From Streptomyces sp. SID12488 (GTDB lineage Bacteria; Actinomycetota; Actinomycetes; Streptomycetales; Streptomycetaceae), in contig NZ_JAAGLT010000028.1 of the NCBI RefSeq assembly GCF_010548275.1, positions 1-64,000 of the forward strand: 64,000 bases of DNA. The letters run 5' to 3'. Shown in pieces: positions 8,733-17,502 of the stretch. The notes under the pieces are model-generated. The model had not been told where the DNA came from and did not search any database. It worked only from the letters and a program-made list of their open reading frames with translations. The position numbers and the translations under genes were made by a program. Within the stretch, counting starts at the first letter, position 1; every line of letters starts with the position of its first letter.

Positions 8733-8794
8733 TCTGTGGGGACTTGTCGCGCCCACGCGGCGGAGCCGCAAATCGATACAGCCCCGCGCCCCTA
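8733..8794. repeat. Streptomyces intergenic repeat, copy 2
   Basis: GTGGGGACTTGTCGCGC, CGGCGGAGCCGCAAATCGAT and AGCCCCGCGCCCCT are shared almost base for base with copy 1 at 5546. It directly follows the truncated end of the SDR pseudogene, so the deletion endpoint is at or near this repeat. Confidence 0.7.
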
Positions 8795-8811
8795 TCGGGG
8801 GCGCGTTCTGC

Positions 8812-9600
8812 TCAGCCGATTCCGAAGTGGTCCTCGGAGACCGCCTTTACCGCGTTCACCACCAACGGGGCCACCAGTTCCAGGGAGGAGCTGCCGTCGC
8901 CGACGACCGAGATCGCGGCGATCGGGCCTTCGGGGCCGCGGAGGGCGAGGCCTACGCAGCCGAGGTCGGGGAAACACTCTCCGCGGTCGATTGCCAGGCC
9001 GTTGCGGCGGCGCACTGTTCGGAGTTCGCTGTGCAGGTGGTCGAGGTGACCGATGCTGTGGTCGGTGCGGCGCTCGATCAGCTGTGCGTACCGCGTGTCG
9101 ATCTCCTCGGGGCTCAGCCAGGCGAGCATGGCCTTGCCGAGGCCGGTGCAGTGGGCGACCGCGCGGCCCCCGACCTTCGACGGGATGTCGACCGCCGCCC
9201 GGCCTCCGATCTTGTCCAGGTAGTAGATCTCGGGCCCGTCGAGCACGGCCAGATGGACGACCATTCGGGTACGGACGGCCAGGTCGAGGAGGTGGGGCGC
9301 GGCGGCCGACCGCAGCGCGCTGTGGCCGATCTCCCGGCCGCCCAGGCCGAGCGCCCGCTGTCCCAGCGTGTATCCGGCCACCGTGTGGCGCAGCCAGTCC
9401 AGGCGGACCAGCTGGTCGAGTATCCGGTGGGTGGTGGAGCGCGGGAGATGGGTCCGGCGCGAGACCGTCTCGAGCGTCAGATGGGTCTGCGGACGTTCGA
9501 AAAGGTCCATGATCAGCGTCACGCGCTCCATCATCGACGGAGGCAGTACCTGCCCGACGACCTCGGAGGGTCGCGAGTCCAGGCGAAGGGCAGACGTCAT
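8812..9600 (-). CDS. IclR-family transcriptional regulator
   Basis: The protein has 262 residues from ATG 9600, preceded by AGAGAGG; an in-frame ATG at 9621 is less well placed. The N-terminal winged helix includes LTLETVSRRTHLPRSTTHRIL. The C-terminal effector domain has the typical IclR segments VGGRAVAHCTGLGKAMLA and FPDLGCVGLALRGPEG. IclR proteins often control aromatic or steroid catabolism. It lies next to the SDR pseudogene and faces the hsaF operon end across a 188-bp gap; its target is unknown. Confidence 0.88.
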   Translation of the reverse strand: MTSALRLDSRPSEVVGQVLPPSMMERVTLIMDLFERPQTHLTLETVSRRTHLPRSTTHRILDQLVRLDWLRHTVAGYTLGQRALGLGGREIGHSALRSAAAPHLLDLAVRTRMVVHLAVLDGPEIYYLDKIGGRAAVDIPSKVGGRAVAHCTGLGKAMLAWLSPEEIDTRYAQLIERRTDHSIGHLDHLHSELRTVRRRNGLAIDRGECFPDLGCVGLALRGPEGPIAAISVVGDGSSSLELVAPLVVNAVKAVSEDHFGIG

Positions 9601-9739
9601 CGTCGGTGCCTCTCTGCTCAAACTGAAATCAATTCTAGTTCGGCTTCGGCGTCAAGGTACCAATGCCATGGGCCGTAGAGAAAGAGTCGTGCACCGACTA
9701 ATTGGGGCGGTCGGTCTAATAATCCGGGGACGCAAAAAA

Positions 9740-9777
9740 GTACCGCTCCCCGGAAGACTGCTTCCGGGGAGCGGTAC
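9740..9777 (-). terminator. Intrinsic terminator of the hsaEGF operon
   Basis: A perfect 17-bp stem (9740-9756 with 9761-9777, loop ACTG) is followed on the minus strand by a T6 run. It lies 12 bases past the end of hsaF and is a textbook rho-independent terminator. Confidence 0.92.
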
Positions 9778-9788
9778 GACGGCCGGCG

Positions 9789-10802
9789 TCAGCTCCGGGT
9801 GAGGTCCAGGGCGATGTCCACGATCATGTCCTCCTGGCCGCCGACGAGCCCGCGCCTGCCGACCTCCAGGAGGATCGTGCGGGCGTCGAGGCCGTAGCGC
9901 TCCGCCGCCGCCTCGGCATGGCGCAGGAAACTGGAGTAGGCGCCGGCGTAGCCGAGGGTCAGGGTCTCCCGATCCACGCGCACCGGTCGGTCCTGGAGCG
10001 GGCGGACCAGGTCCTCGGCGGCGTCCTGGAGGGCGAACAGGTCGCAGTCGTGCTTCCAGCCCTGGAGGTTGGCGACGGCTATGAACGGCTCGATCGGGCA
10101 GTTGCCCGCGCCTGCGCCCTGTCCGGCGAGCGACGCGTCGACCCGGGCCACCCCCTCCTCGACGGCCACCACCGAGTTGGCCACCGAGAGGGACAGGTTC
10201 TCGTGCGCGTGGATGCCGATCTGGGTCTCCGGATCGAGGACGTCCCGGTAGGCACGGATCCGGTCGCGCACCCCGTCCATGGTCAGCCGGCCGCCGGAGT
10301 CGGTGACGTACACGCAGTGCGCGCCGTACGACTCCATCAGCTTCGCCTGCCCGGCGAGGACCTCCGGGGACGCCATGTGGGCCATCATCAGGAACCCGGA
10401 GACGTCCATGCCGAGTTCGCGGGCGGTGGAGATGTGCTGGGCGGCGACGTCCGCCTCCGTGCAGTGCGTGGCGATGCGCACCGAGCGGACCCCGAGGGCG
10501 TAGGCCCGCTTGAGTTCGACGATCGTGCCGATACCGGGCAGCAGGAGAGAGGTGAGGGTGGCGCGCTCGATCACGTCCGCCGCCGCCTCGATCCACTCCC
10601 AGTCGGTGTTGCTGCCCGGCCCGTAGTTGAGGCTGCCGCCGGCCAGACCGTCGCCGTGGGCGACCTCGATGGCGTCCACGCCCGCCTGGTCGAGGGCCTT
10701 GGAGATCTTCGCGACGAACTCGGGGGTGATCCGGTGCCGGATGGCGTGCATCCCGTCCCGGAGGGTGACGTCCTGGACGTAGAGCCTGGGGGTGGCGGTC
10801 AC
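9789..10802 (-). CDS. hsaF: 4-hydroxy-2-oxovalerate/4-hydroxy-2-oxohexanoate aldolase
   Basis: The protein has 337 residues, the usual length for DmpG/BphI/HsaF. It cleaves 4-hydroxy-2-oxoacids to pyruvate and an aldehyde using a divalent metal. The start has the conserved [15 protein letters not shown] with the metal-binding Asp, and the metal-ligand HAHEN motif comes near residue 200. It begins at GTG 10802, overlapping the end of the dehydrogenase gene by four bases, as expected for the aldolase-dehydrogenase channeling complex. In steroid degradation the product pair is pyruvate and propanal. Confidence 0.93.
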   Translation of the reverse strand: MTATPRLYVQDVTLRDGMHAIRHRITPEFVAKISKALDQAGVDAIEVAHGDGLAGGSLNYGPGSNTDWEWIEAAADVIERATLTSLLLPGIGTIVELKRAYALGVRSVRIATHCTEADVAAQHISTARELGMDVSGFLMMAHMASPEVLAGQAKLMESYGAHCVYVTDSGGRLTMDGVRDRIRAYRDVLDPETQIGIHAHENLSLSVANSVVAVEEGVARVDASLAGQGAGAGNCPIEPFIAVANLQGWKHDCDLFALQDAAEDLVRPLQDRPVRVDRETLTLGYAGAYSSFLRHAEAAAERYGLDARTILLEVGRRGLVGGQEDMIVDIALDLTRS

Positions 10803-11803
10803 TTGGTCACCTCGGTGGTCGCCTCGTTGGTCGCGTCGTTGGTCGCGTCGGAGGAGAATCGCTGGGCGATGCGCTCGGCGACGCGCAGGGCGGCCGAGGT
10901 CATGATGTCGAGGTTGCCGGCGTAGGCGGGCAAGTAGTGGGCGGCGCCCTCCACTTCGAGGAACACGGAAACCTTCGTGGTCACCTCGGAGGGGTCGCCG
11001 GTGAAGAGCGTGTGCACCGGGTCGCCCTCGGGGACCGGCGTGAACTGGACCTGCTGCTTGAGCCGGTAGCCCGGCACGTACTCGGCTACCGCCGCGACCA
11101 TCTCCTCGACGGAGGTACGGATCGCCTCATGGTCGGCGTCGCCGATCAGGCAGTACACCGTGTCCCGCATGATCAGGGGCGGTTCGGCCGGGTTCAGCAC
11201 GATGATCGCCTTGCCGCGCCGGGCGCCGCCCACCTTCTCGATCGCCCCGGACGTCGTCTCGGTGAACTCGTCGATGTTGGCCCGGGTGCCGGGCCCGGCC
11301 GACTTCGAGGCGATCGAGGCGACGATCTCGGCGTAGGGCACGGGAGTGACGCGGCTGACCGCGTGGACGATCGGGATCGTCGCCTGGCCGCCGCAGGTGA
11401 CCATGTTCAGGTTGTCGACAGCGTTGTCGGCGGCATCGGCGTTCGCGAGGTGCTCGTCCAGGTTCACCGGTGGCACCACGAACGGGCCGATGGCCGCAGG
11501 GGTGAGGTCGACAAGGCGTTTGCCGTACGGGGCGAGCTTCTTGGCGTTCTCGACGTGGGCCTTCGCCGACGTGGCGTCGAAGACGATGCCGATCTCGTCG
11601 AAGCCGTCCATACGGATCAGTCCGTCCACGCCCTCGTGCGTGGTGGGGACCTTCAGACGGGCGGCGCGCGCCAGTCCGTCCGAGTCCGGGTCGATGCCCA
11701 CCATCGCGGCCATCTCCAGGGTGTCGGACAGGCGCAGCACCTTGATCATCAGGTCGGTGCCGATGTTGCCGGAGCCGATAACGGCCACCTTGGTCTTCGT
11801 CAT
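10799..11803 (-). CDS. hsaG: Acylating acetaldehyde/propanal dehydrogenase
   Basis: This 334-residue protein of the DmpF/BphJ/HsaG family converts the aldehyde released by HsaF to acyl-CoA with NAD and CoA. The Rossmann motif [14 protein letters not shown] is at the N-terminus and the catalytic cysteine is in [12 protein letters not shown]. It overlaps the hydratase and aldolase genes by four bases on each side. The C-terminus is odd: after the conserved domain comes a repeat-coded tail with [14 protein letters not shown], encoded by direct repeats at about 10802-10854. Confidence 0.93.
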   Translation of the reverse strand: MTKTKVAVIGSGNIGTDLMIKVLRLSDTLEMAAMVGIDPDSDGLARAARLKVPTTHEGVDGLIRMDGFDEIGIVFDATSAKAHVENAKKLAPYGKRLVDLTPAAIGPFVVPPVNLDEHLANADAADNAVDNLNMVTCGGQATIPIVHAVSRVTPVPYAEIVASIASKSAGPGTRANIDEFTETTSGAIEKVGGARRGKAIIVLNPAEPPLIMRDTVYCLIGDADHEAIRTSVEEMVAAVAEYVPGYRLKQQVQFTPVPEGDPVHTLFTGDPSEVTTKVSVFLEVEGAAHYLPAYAGNLDIMTSAALRVAERIAQRFSSDATNDATNEATTEVTK

Positions 11804-12639
11804 CCGTCTTCCTCAAGTCCCTTGGTGGAGAAGGTCGCTGTCACCGTGCCCAGGCCCGACATCTCGGCCCGTACTGTGCTGCCCGGCGGGGTGGGGACGA
11901 GTGGGCCCAGGGCACCCGAGAGCACGACCTGGCCGGCGCGCAGCGGGTCGCCGAACTCCCGGGCGGTACGCGCCAGCCACAGCAGCGCGGCGAGGGGGTC
12001 GCCGAGGCAGGCGGCTCCGGTGCCCTCGGACGCGAGCTCGCCGTCGGCGTACAACCGCATGGTGACGTCCCGGGGTTCGAACTCCTTGAGGCCGACTCGC
12101 TCGCCGCCGAGGACGAACAGGCCGCTGGAGGCGTTGTCGGCGACCGTGTCCGTGATCGCGATGTCCCAGTCGGCGACCCGGCTGTCCACGATCTCCAGCG
12201 CGGCCACGGCGTGTCCGACCGCCGCGCGGACCCGTTCCAGGTCGAGGTCGTCGTCGTCCAGGTCGGCGGCGAGCACGAAGGCGATCTCCGCCTCGACCCT
12301 GGGCTGCAGCAGCCGCTCACTGGGGACCTCCGGGAGCCCGGAGACGTCCATGTCGTCCAGCAGGACCCCGAAGTCGGGCCGGTCGACGCCGACTTGGCGC
12401 TGGACGGACTCGTTCGTGAGCCCGATCTTGCGGCCGACGACCCGAGCTCCGGCGGTGATCCGGTCGCCGATGACGCGTTGCTGAACGGCGTAGGCGAGGC
12501 CGATGTCGCTCGTGCCGAGCAGGTCCCGTACGGGTGCGCACGGCTTGTGGTCCCGGGCCGCGCCGGCCAGTCGCGCGGCCGCCTCGGCGACGACGGCCGC
12601 GCGCTGCGCGACGGCCGTCGGTTCCCCAATGTCTGTCAT
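11800..12639 (-). CDS. hsaE: 2-keto-4-pentenoate (2-hydroxyhexadienoate) hydratase
   Basis: The protein has 279 residues from ATG 12639, with GAGG six bases upstream; a much longer in-frame extension has no support. It matches the MhpD/BphH/HsaE hydratase family: [23 protein letters not shown], then [12 protein letters not shown] and [12 protein letters not shown], including the metal-binding Glu-x-Glu. In the steroid pathway it hydrates 2-hydroxyhexa-2,4-dienoate released by HsaD. It is first in an hsaE-hsaG-hsaF operon and is divergent from kstD. Confidence 0.92.
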   Translation of the reverse strand: MTDIGEPTAVAQRAAVVAEAAARLAGAARDHKPCAPVRDLLGTSDIGLAYAVQQRVIGDRITAGARVVGRKIGLTNESVQRQVGVDRPDFGVLLDDMDVSGLPEVPSERLLQPRVEAEIAFVLAADLDDDDLDLERVRAAVGHAVAALEIVDSRVADWDIAITDTVADNASSGLFVLGGERVGLKEFEPRDVTMRLYADGELASEGTGAACLGDPLAALLWLARTAREFGDPLRAGQVVLSGALGPLVPTPPGSTVRAEMSGLGTVTATFSTKGLEEDG

Positions 12640-12703
12640 TCGCATCCTCAGCTCGTACCGGTTCTCCAGCCTGAGCGGCCCCGGCGCGTGGCAGGCACTG
12701 ACG

Positions 12704-12718
12704 TTCCGCTGAGCGGGA
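12704..12718. promoter_or_regulatory. Operator-like motif III, copy 1 (kstD/hsaE divergent region)
   Basis: TTCCGCTGAGCGGGA is a near-perfect 7-1-7 palindrome in the 291-bp gap between hsaE and kstD. Close matches are at 16216-16230 (hsaC/hsaD gap) and 55749-55763 (upstream of hsaA). A proposed operator for the ring-opening genes; the regulator is not identified. Confidence 0.6.
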
Positions 12719-12740
12719 CTGGGGTGTCGACCGGGCGGCG

Positions 12741-12755
12741 TCTCGCTGAGCGAGA
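12741..12755. promoter_or_regulatory. Operator-like motif III, copy 2 (perfect palindrome)
   Basis: TCTCGCTGAGCGAGA is a perfect 7-1-7 palindrome with the same CGCTGAGCG core as copy 1, and its centre lies 37 bp away. The rest of the gap up to 12930 holds a C-rich direct repeat (ACGCACCCCC) at about 12877-12900 and no gene. Confidence 0.55.
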
Positions 12756-12930
12756 TGGCCGAACAGCGGGGCGGCGGCGGCTCGTTACCGTCGTCCGGCG
12801 CACTGCTGAACGGCTGGTGGCGCGAGGCTGTCAACCACCTCCGTCCGACGTCCCCCACCTGTGGTCGCAGTCCCCCCACGCACCCCCACGCACCCCCACC
12901 AAGAACGTCGGCATTCATGAGGAGGTCATC

Positions 12931-14532
12931 GTGAGCATCAACGAAGATGTCTACGACGTGGTCGTCGTAGGGTCCGGCGGAGGTCTGGTCGGGGCGTACG
13001 TGGCTGCTTCGCGCGGCCTGCGCACGCTCGTCATCGAGAAGACCGACCGGGTGGGCGGCACCACCGCCTACTCCGGTGCCGGGCTCTGGTTCCCGGGCTC
13101 CGCACCGCTGCGACGGGCCGGCGTCGACGACGGGGTCGAGGGCTCCCGGACGTATCTGCGCACCATCGTCGACGACCGTTCCCGGGAGAAGCGTCAGGAC
13201 GCCTACCTGCGGGCGGGCGCCCAGCTGATCGACGAGCTGGAGCAGAACGAGTGGTTCCGGTCGTTCGTGTACGCGCCCGTGCCGGAGTACTACGCGGACG
13301 CCCCCGGCGCCTCCCCCGCCGGGCACACCATCTTCCCGCCGGAGATTCCCGCGGCCGAACTCGGCGAGCACGCCCGGCTCGTGCGCGAGCCCGTCTCGAT
13401 GGAGCGGTGGGGCGTCGACCAGGGCCCCGTGCTCAATGGTGGCCGCGCGCTGATCGGCAGGGCGCTGGCCGCGTTCCTGGAGACCGGCAACGGCACGCTC
13501 CGGCTCGACACCGCGCTGGAGAGTCTGATCGTCGAGGACGGCAGGGTCGTCGGCGTGAACGCCGTCAGCGACGGCGAGCCCGTCCGGATCCGAGCCTCGC
13601 GGGGCGTGATCCTCGCCGCCGGCGGCTTCGAGCGGGACCCCGAACTGCGCAGGAAGCACCAGCCGCCGCTCACCGGCGAGTGGTCACACGGCGCGCCGGG
13701 CAACACCGGCGACGCCCTGCTGGCCGGCATGGCGGTCGGTGCCGCCACCGACCTGCTCGACGAGGCCTGGCTCGTGCCGGGCCTGGTGTGGCCGGACGGG
13801 CTGCCCGCCTTCCACACGGGCACGCGGGGCGGGATCTGGGTCAACGCCGCAGGTGAGCGCTTCATGAACGAGACCCGCCCGTACGACCAGGCCGGGCACG
13901 AGATCCTCCGGCTGCACACGACGACAGGGGTCTCGCACATCCCCGCCCACTGGATCATCGACCAGCGCCAGCTCGACCGGGACAGCTTCGGCGGCCCGGC
14001 CGACGAGCCGGTGCGCCCCGAGTGGTTCGAGTCGGGCGCGCTGAAGAGGGCCGACTCCCTTGAGGAGGTGGCGAAGCTGATCGACGTACCGCTCGACACC
14101 CTGCGCGAGACCATCGAGGAGTTCAACGGCTACGCGCCCACCGGGGTCGACGAGAGGTTCCATCGCGGAGAGTCGCCCTGGGACCAGATCGCCCACCATG
14201 TGCTCGGCTTCCCCGCCCTGCCCGTGCTCAACTACCCCGCGCCTCCCACGCCCGACTGGCCGAACCCGCTGCTGCTGCCGCTGGACACCCCGCCGTACTA
14301 CGTCGCGACCATCCTCCCGGCCGACATCGGCACCAAGGGCGGCCTGACGACCGACGAGAACGCGCGGGTGCTGCGGCCCGACGGCAGTGCGATCGACGGG
14401 CTCTACGCGAGCGGGAACACCGCGGCGGCGATGTCCGGACGCGTGTATCCGGGTGCGGGGACTCCGATCGGTTCGAGTCTCGCCTTCTCCTACCTCGCGG
14501 TGCTCGACATCATCGCCGACGCAAGGGACTGA
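12931..14532 (+). CDS. kstD: 3-ketosteroid delta-1-dehydrogenase
   Basis: The protein has 533 residues from GTG 12931, with GAGGAGG five bases upstream. The FAD Rossmann motif VVVGSGGGLVGA is at about 11-22 and the C-terminal FAD/substrate motif is SGRVYPGAGTPIGSSLAFSYL. That segment holds the tyrosine and glycine which in Rhodococcus KstD1 lie in the active site, and PVPEYYADAPG fits the region of the other catalytic tyrosine. It dehydrogenates the 1,2 bond of 3-ketosteroid ring A, a prerequisite for aromatisation. It is divergent from hsaE and followed by a hairpin. Fumarate reductase/KstD-like flavoproteins of other specificity remain a small alternative. Confidence 0.88.
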   Translation: MSINEDVYDVVVVGSGGGLVGAYVAASRGLRTLVIEKTDRVGGTTAYSGAGLWFPGSAPLRRAGVDDGVEGSRTYLRTIVDDRSREKRQDAYLRAGAQLIDELEQNEWFRSFVYAPVPEYYADAPGASPAGHTIFPPEIPAAELGEHARLVREPVSMERWGVDQGPVLNGGRALIGRALAAFLETGNGTLRLDTALESLIVEDGRVVGVNAVSDGEPVRIRASRGVILAAGGFERDPELRRKHQPPLTGEWSHGAPGNTGDALLAGMAVGAATDLLDEAWLVPGLVWPDGLPAFHTGTRGGIWVNAAGERFMNETRPYDQAGHEILRLHTTTGVSHIPAHWIIDQRQLDRDSFGGPADEPVRPEWFESGALKRADSLEEVAKLIDVPLDTLRETIEEFNGYAPTGVDERFHRGESPWDQIAHHVLGFPALPVLNYPAPPTPDWPNPLLLPLDTPPYYVATILPADIGTKGGLTTDENARVLRPDGSAIDGLYASGNTAAAMSGRVYPGAGTPIGSSLAFSYLAVLDIIADARD

Positions 14533-14540
14533 CCACCCCA

Positions 14541-14585
14541 CGCGGCTGTGCCCGGGCCACCTGTCGTGTCCCGGGCACAGCCGCG
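14541..14585 (+). terminator. Hairpin terminator after kstD
   Basis: A perfect 16-bp inverted repeat (14541-14556 with 14570-14585, 13-nt loop) starts nine bases after the kstD stop. No long T run follows. Confidence 0.8.
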
Positions 14586-14589
14586 CCTT

Positions 14590-14637
14590 CGTGTCCGTAC
14601 TCGTACTCGTGTCTGCGTCTGCGTCCGTGTCCGTGTT
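14590..14637. repeat. Hexanucleotide tandem repeat
   Basis: Eight consecutive six-base units of the CGTGTC/CGTACT/TGCGTC type fill the gap between the kstD terminator and the TetR stop. It is a degenerate microsatellite with no evident coding role. Confidence 0.8.
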
Positions 14638-15245
14638 CAGGGCGCGGCGATCAGTCGTGCGGCCAGGTGCAGGTCCGCCTCCGCCTGCTCGGTGGTGATC
14701 TCCTCGGTCAGCATGGCCACGAACAGACCCCACCAGCTGTAGACGAGCAGCCGCACCCTGCTGCGCGCGGTCTCCGCATCCGCGCGGCAACCGAGCAGGT
14801 ACAGGAGGCGCTGTCCCAGGGCCCTTTCGACGATGTCGAACCGGGTCGGGACGACGCTCGCGTACTCCGTGAACGACGACAACGCCACGGCCGCCGCCAG
14901 CAGGGGGCTGGCCAGCAGCTTCCCGCTCAGCGTGACGAGCGTCCGCGCCACCTCCGTCGCCGGGTCGTTCCCGTCGGCGGCGGGAGGAGTGGCATCCCGG
15001 CACCCGAGGAACTGCTCGATGTGCCATTCGAGGACGGACAGGAACAGATACGGCTTGGACGGGAAGTAGCGGTACAGCGTGGCGATCGCGACGCCGGCCT
15101 CCCTGGCCACGTCCTGCATCTGCACCCGGGCGAGCCCCTCGCGGGCGCCGAGTTCGGAGGCGGCGCGCAGGATGCGTACCTGGCGGGCGGCCTGGCGGCT
15201 CGACACGGGAGCGGCGGGTTGCCGTACCTCTGCGGGTCTCGCCAC
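14637..15245 (-). CDS. TetR-family regulator downstream of hsaD
   Basis: The protein has about 202 residues. The helix-turn-helix spans about residues 22-68 (RILRAASELGAREGL, then MQDVAREAGVAIATLYRYFPSKPYLF). The C-terminal domain is helical and family-like. The start used is GTG 15245, which has only a weak ribosome site. It lies 58 bp after hsaD on the same strand, so the pair is probably an operon, and it faces kstD. Position makes it a candidate regulator of the kstD/hsa genes and of motif III; this is inference. Confidence 0.82.
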   Translation of the reverse strand: MARPAEVRQPAAPVSSRQAARQVRILRAASELGAREGLARVQMQDVAREAGVAIATLYRYFPSKPYLFLSVLEWHIEQFLGCRDATPPAADGNDPATEVARTLVTLSGKLLASPLLAAAVALSSFTEYASVVPTRFDIVERALGQRLLYLLGCRADAETARSRVRLLVYSWWGLFVAMLTEEITTEQAEADLHLAARLIAAP

Positions 15246-15303
15246 GTCGTCGGCCCCCCAGGTCGCATGTCGTCGAGTCTCCCCGCCGCGTCGCTCAGGA
15301 GGC

Positions 15304-16173
15304 TCAGGAGGCGTCCGGGCGGGTCAGGAAGGCCAGCACCGCGCTCTCCCAGGCCGCCTTCTGCTCGATCATGGCCCAGTGCCCGCAGTCGGGTAGGACG
15401 TGCAACTCGGCCCTGGGGATGGTGCGCATCGGCAGCAGCGCGTTGTCCAGCGGGGTGACCCGGTCGTCGCGGCCCCAGGTCAGCAGCGTGGGTGCGGTGA
15501 CCTTGTGGAGCGCCGCCCAGATGGGCTGGTCGGAGTGGGCCTGGGCGGCCATCATCGCGGCCATCGCCTGCCGGCCGTAGATCCGGCGGGACGCCTCCAG
15601 CGTCGCCGGGTCGGTGGCGCTCGCCCAGCGCTCCTCGATCAGTTCGTCGGTGAGGAGGGCGGGGTTGTGGACCATCGACCGCAGCCACTGCACGAGGTTC
15701 TCGCGGGTGGGGTTCTCGGTGAACTCCACCAGCAGGTTGAGCCCTTCGCTGGGCGCCGGCGAGAGGATGTTGCGGCCCACTCCCCCGATGGTCACGACCC
15801 TGCGGAACAGGTCCTTGTGGGCGACCGCGAGGCCCACGGCCACGTATCCGCCCATGGAGTTGCCGACGACGTCCACCTGGTCGAGCCCGAGGCCTTCGAG
15901 GAAGCGCAGTACGGCCTTCGGGGCCGCAGCCATCGGGTTCTCGTCGGTCGGGTCGCTCACGCCGAAGCCGGGGAACTCCAGGGCGAGGGTGCGGAAGTGC
16001 TGGGCGAACACGGGGAGGTTGCCCCGGTAGTTGCGCCAGCCGGTCACCCCGGGTCCCGACCCGTGCAGCAGGAGCAGCGGCGGTCCGTCGCCCGCCTCGT
16101 GGTAGCGCAACACGCCCTCGTCGGTGGGGAGTTCGCGCAGGGTGTTCTCGTACGTCAGGGAGGTGAGTGTCAT
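15304..16173 (-). CDS. hsaD: 4,5-9,10-diseco-steroid meta-cleavage product hydrolase
   Basis: A 289-residue alpha/beta hydrolase of the BphD/HsaD C-C bond hydrolase group. The oxyanion segment HGSGPGVTGWRNYRGNLP matches this group, the nucleophile is Ser106 in GNSMGG, and the Asp and His come in WGRDDRVTPLDNALL and LPDCGHWAMIEQ. It hydrolyses the ring-cleaved diseco-steroid made by HsaC. It is divergent from hsaC across a 159-bp gap holding motif III, and is followed by a TetR gene. The ATG at 16173 has a poor ribosome site. Confidence 0.92.
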   Translation of the reverse strand: MTLTSLTYENTLRELPTDEGVLRYHEAGDGPPLLLLHGSGPGVTGWRNYRGNLPVFAQHFRTLALEFPGFGVSDPTDENPMAAAPKAVLRFLEGLGLDQVDVVGNSMGGYVAVGLAVAHKDLFRRVVTIGGVGRNILSPAPSEGLNLLVEFTENPTRENLVQWLRSMVHNPALLTDELIEERWASATDPATLEASRRIYGRQAMAAMMAAQAHSDQPIWAALHKVTAPTLLTWGRDDRVTPLDNALLPMRTIPRAELHVLPDCGHWAMIEQKAAWESAVLAFLTRPDAS

Positions 16174-16215
16174 GGCAGCACCGTGCCACCGGGCAGTCTG
16201 CGCCCGTGGGTGGGC

Positions 16216-16230
16216 TCCCGATCAGTGGGA
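16216..16230. promoter_or_regulatory. Operator-like motif III, copy 3 (hsaC/hsaD divergent region)
   Basis: On the minus strand the site is TCCCACTGATCGGGA, which matches TTCCGCTGANCGGGA at 12 of 14 fixed positions. It is centred in the promoter region shared by hsaD and hsaC. Confidence 0.55.
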
Positions 16231-16332
16231 CGGTCCCGGCGGTGGGTGGCGCGGGCTGTCTAGCGTCGTGGACGTAGCGATGCCGGGGGCCCTCGGGCCG
16301 CCCGGACCTGATCAATGCGAGGGGAGGACCTG

Positions 16333-17205
16333 ATGGGTGTTCGCTCACTCGGGTACCTGCGTCTGGAGTCCAACGACATCGACAAGTGGAAGGCCTTCGG
16401 GGGCGACTTCCTCGGCCTGATGCCAGTCGAGGGCGGTGATCCCGAGTCCCTCCACTTCCGGATGGACGACTATCCGGCCCGCATCGTGGTCTCTCCGGGG
16501 GCCCAGCCCGGGATGACGGCGCTGGGCTTCGAGGTTCTCGACGAGCGGGAGCTGGCGGGGCTGGTCGCGGATGTCGAGAAGGCCGGCATCAAGGTGACGG
16601 CCGGCACCGAGGTCGAGGCCGCGGCGCGGAAGGTCACGGGCTTCGTCAAGTTCAACGACCCGGGTGGCAACCCGGTCGAGCTGTTCTACGGCACGACTCT
16701 CGACCATGTGCCGGTGCAGACCCCGCTGGTGTCGGAGTTCGTCACCGGCGACATGGGCTTCGGGCACGCCATCATCTCCGCCGAGGACGCCCGGGGCACG
16801 TTCGAGTTCTACGTCAACGTGCTGGGCTTCATCGAGCGGAACACCATGCGCTCACCGGGCGGCACGACCTGGTTCATGGGCTGCAACCCCCGTCACCACA
16901 CCCTCGGAGTGACGCCGATGCCCGGTCCGGGGCGGCTGCTGCACTTCATGGTCGAGGGCGCGACGCTGGACGACGTGGGGCGCGCGCTTGACCGGGCCGG
17001 GAAGTACGAGGTCCCGATGATGCACTCGCTGGGCAAGCACACCAACGACCACATGGTGTCGTTCTACGTCTGGTCACCGGAGAACTACGCCGTCGAGTTC
17101 GGCTGGAACGGCCTGAAGGTGCCCGAGCCGGTACCCGTCTACGAGATCACCGACGGCGCGTTCTGGGGCCACCACTTCACACCGCCGCCGATGCCGGGCG
17201 GCTGA
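16333..17205 (+). CDS. hsaC: 3,4-dihydroxy-9,10-secosteroid extradiol dioxygenase
   Basis: The protein has 290 residues from ATG 16333, five bases after GGGGAGG; an in-frame ATG at 16315 is less likely. It is a two-domain type I extradiol dioxygenase like BphC/HsaC. The Fe(II) ligands fit His145 (GHAII), His204 (LLHFMVE) and Glu255 (AVEFGWNG), and the acid-base histidines fit the NPRHHTLGV and HTNDHMVSFYV segments. In the steroid pathway it cleaves the catechol ring A of 3,4-DHSA. It is divergent from hsaD and ends at a long palindromic terminator. Confidence 0.93.
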   Translation: MGVRSLGYLRLESNDIDKWKAFGGDFLGLMPVEGGDPESLHFRMDDYPARIVVSPGAQPGMTALGFEVLDERELAGLVADVEKAGIKVTAGTEVEAAARKVTGFVKFNDPGGNPVELFYGTTLDHVPVQTPLVSEFVTGDMGFGHAIISAEDARGTFEFYVNVLGFIERNTMRSPGGTTWFMGCNPRHHTLGVTPMPGPGRLLHFMVEGATLDDVGRALDRAGKYEVPMMHSLGKHTNDHMVSFYVWSPENYAVEFGWNGLKVPEPVPVYEITDGAFWGHHFTPPPMPGG

Positions 17206-17223
17206 GCGGACCGCTTGGACATG

Positions 17224-17269
17224 ACCGAGCCCCAGGGTTTCCGGTGCACCGGAAACCCTGGGGCTCGGT
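17224..17269. terminator. Perfect 46-bp palindrome, bidirectional terminator
   Basis: The whole of 17224-17269 is a perfect palindrome with 23-base arms and no loop bases of its own. It lies between the converging ends of hsaC and the ferredoxin operon and probably terminates both. Confidence 0.88.
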
Positions 17270-17299
17270 TGTCGTGGGGCCCAGTTGTCGTGCGGGATG

Positions 17300-17488
17300 T
17301 CATTCGACAGTGATCGCCCGTTCCGGGCAGGCCCGTTCACCGTCGTGGGCTGCCGTTTCGAGACCTTCCGGGACCTCTCCGTCGACGGGCAGTACGTAGC
17401 CGTCGTCGTCGAGGCGGAAGAGTCCGGGTGCCGCCGCCGCGCACCGGGCGTGGCCCGAGCAGGACGCCTTGTCGATGGTGACCTTCAC
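17300..17488 (-). CDS. [3Fe-4S]-type ferredoxin
   Basis: A 62-residue ferredoxin with Cys10, Cys16 and Cys54-Pro55 and a histidine (His13) in place of the usual second cysteine (CSGHARC, then RACPERA). That pattern marks the single-cluster 3Fe-4S or divergent 4Fe-4S ferredoxins which deliver electrons to P450s in actinobacteria. It starts at GTG 17488 behind AGGAG, 14 bases after the mycofactocin-type SDR gene, in the amidohydrolase operon. No P450 is adjacent; the only one in the window is at 35955. Confidence 0.9.
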   Translation of the reverse strand: MKVTIDKASCSGHARCAAAAPGLFRLDDDGYVLPVDGEVPEGLETAAHDGERACPERAITVE

Positions 17489-17502
17489 GAACCACTCCTG
17501 TT

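Noticed and set aside
9700-9716. Possible fourth full copy of motif I near the IclR gene
   Set aside because: Only the GGTCTA half-site fits; the left half has no match to TGTACC.
12870-12905. C-rich direct repeats as a CRISPR or protein-binding array
   Set aside because: Only two or three ten-base units with no spacers; simple C-rich sequence.
12640-13659. Large N-terminal extension of hsaE reading through the divergent kstD gene
   Set aside because: The extension is opposite kstD, and the family start with a good ribosome site is at 12639.
14637-15245. Calling the TetR gene behind hsaD kstR
   Set aside because: The nearby palindromes do not match the mycobacterial KstR site as I know it, and helix-turn-helix likeness alone is not enough.
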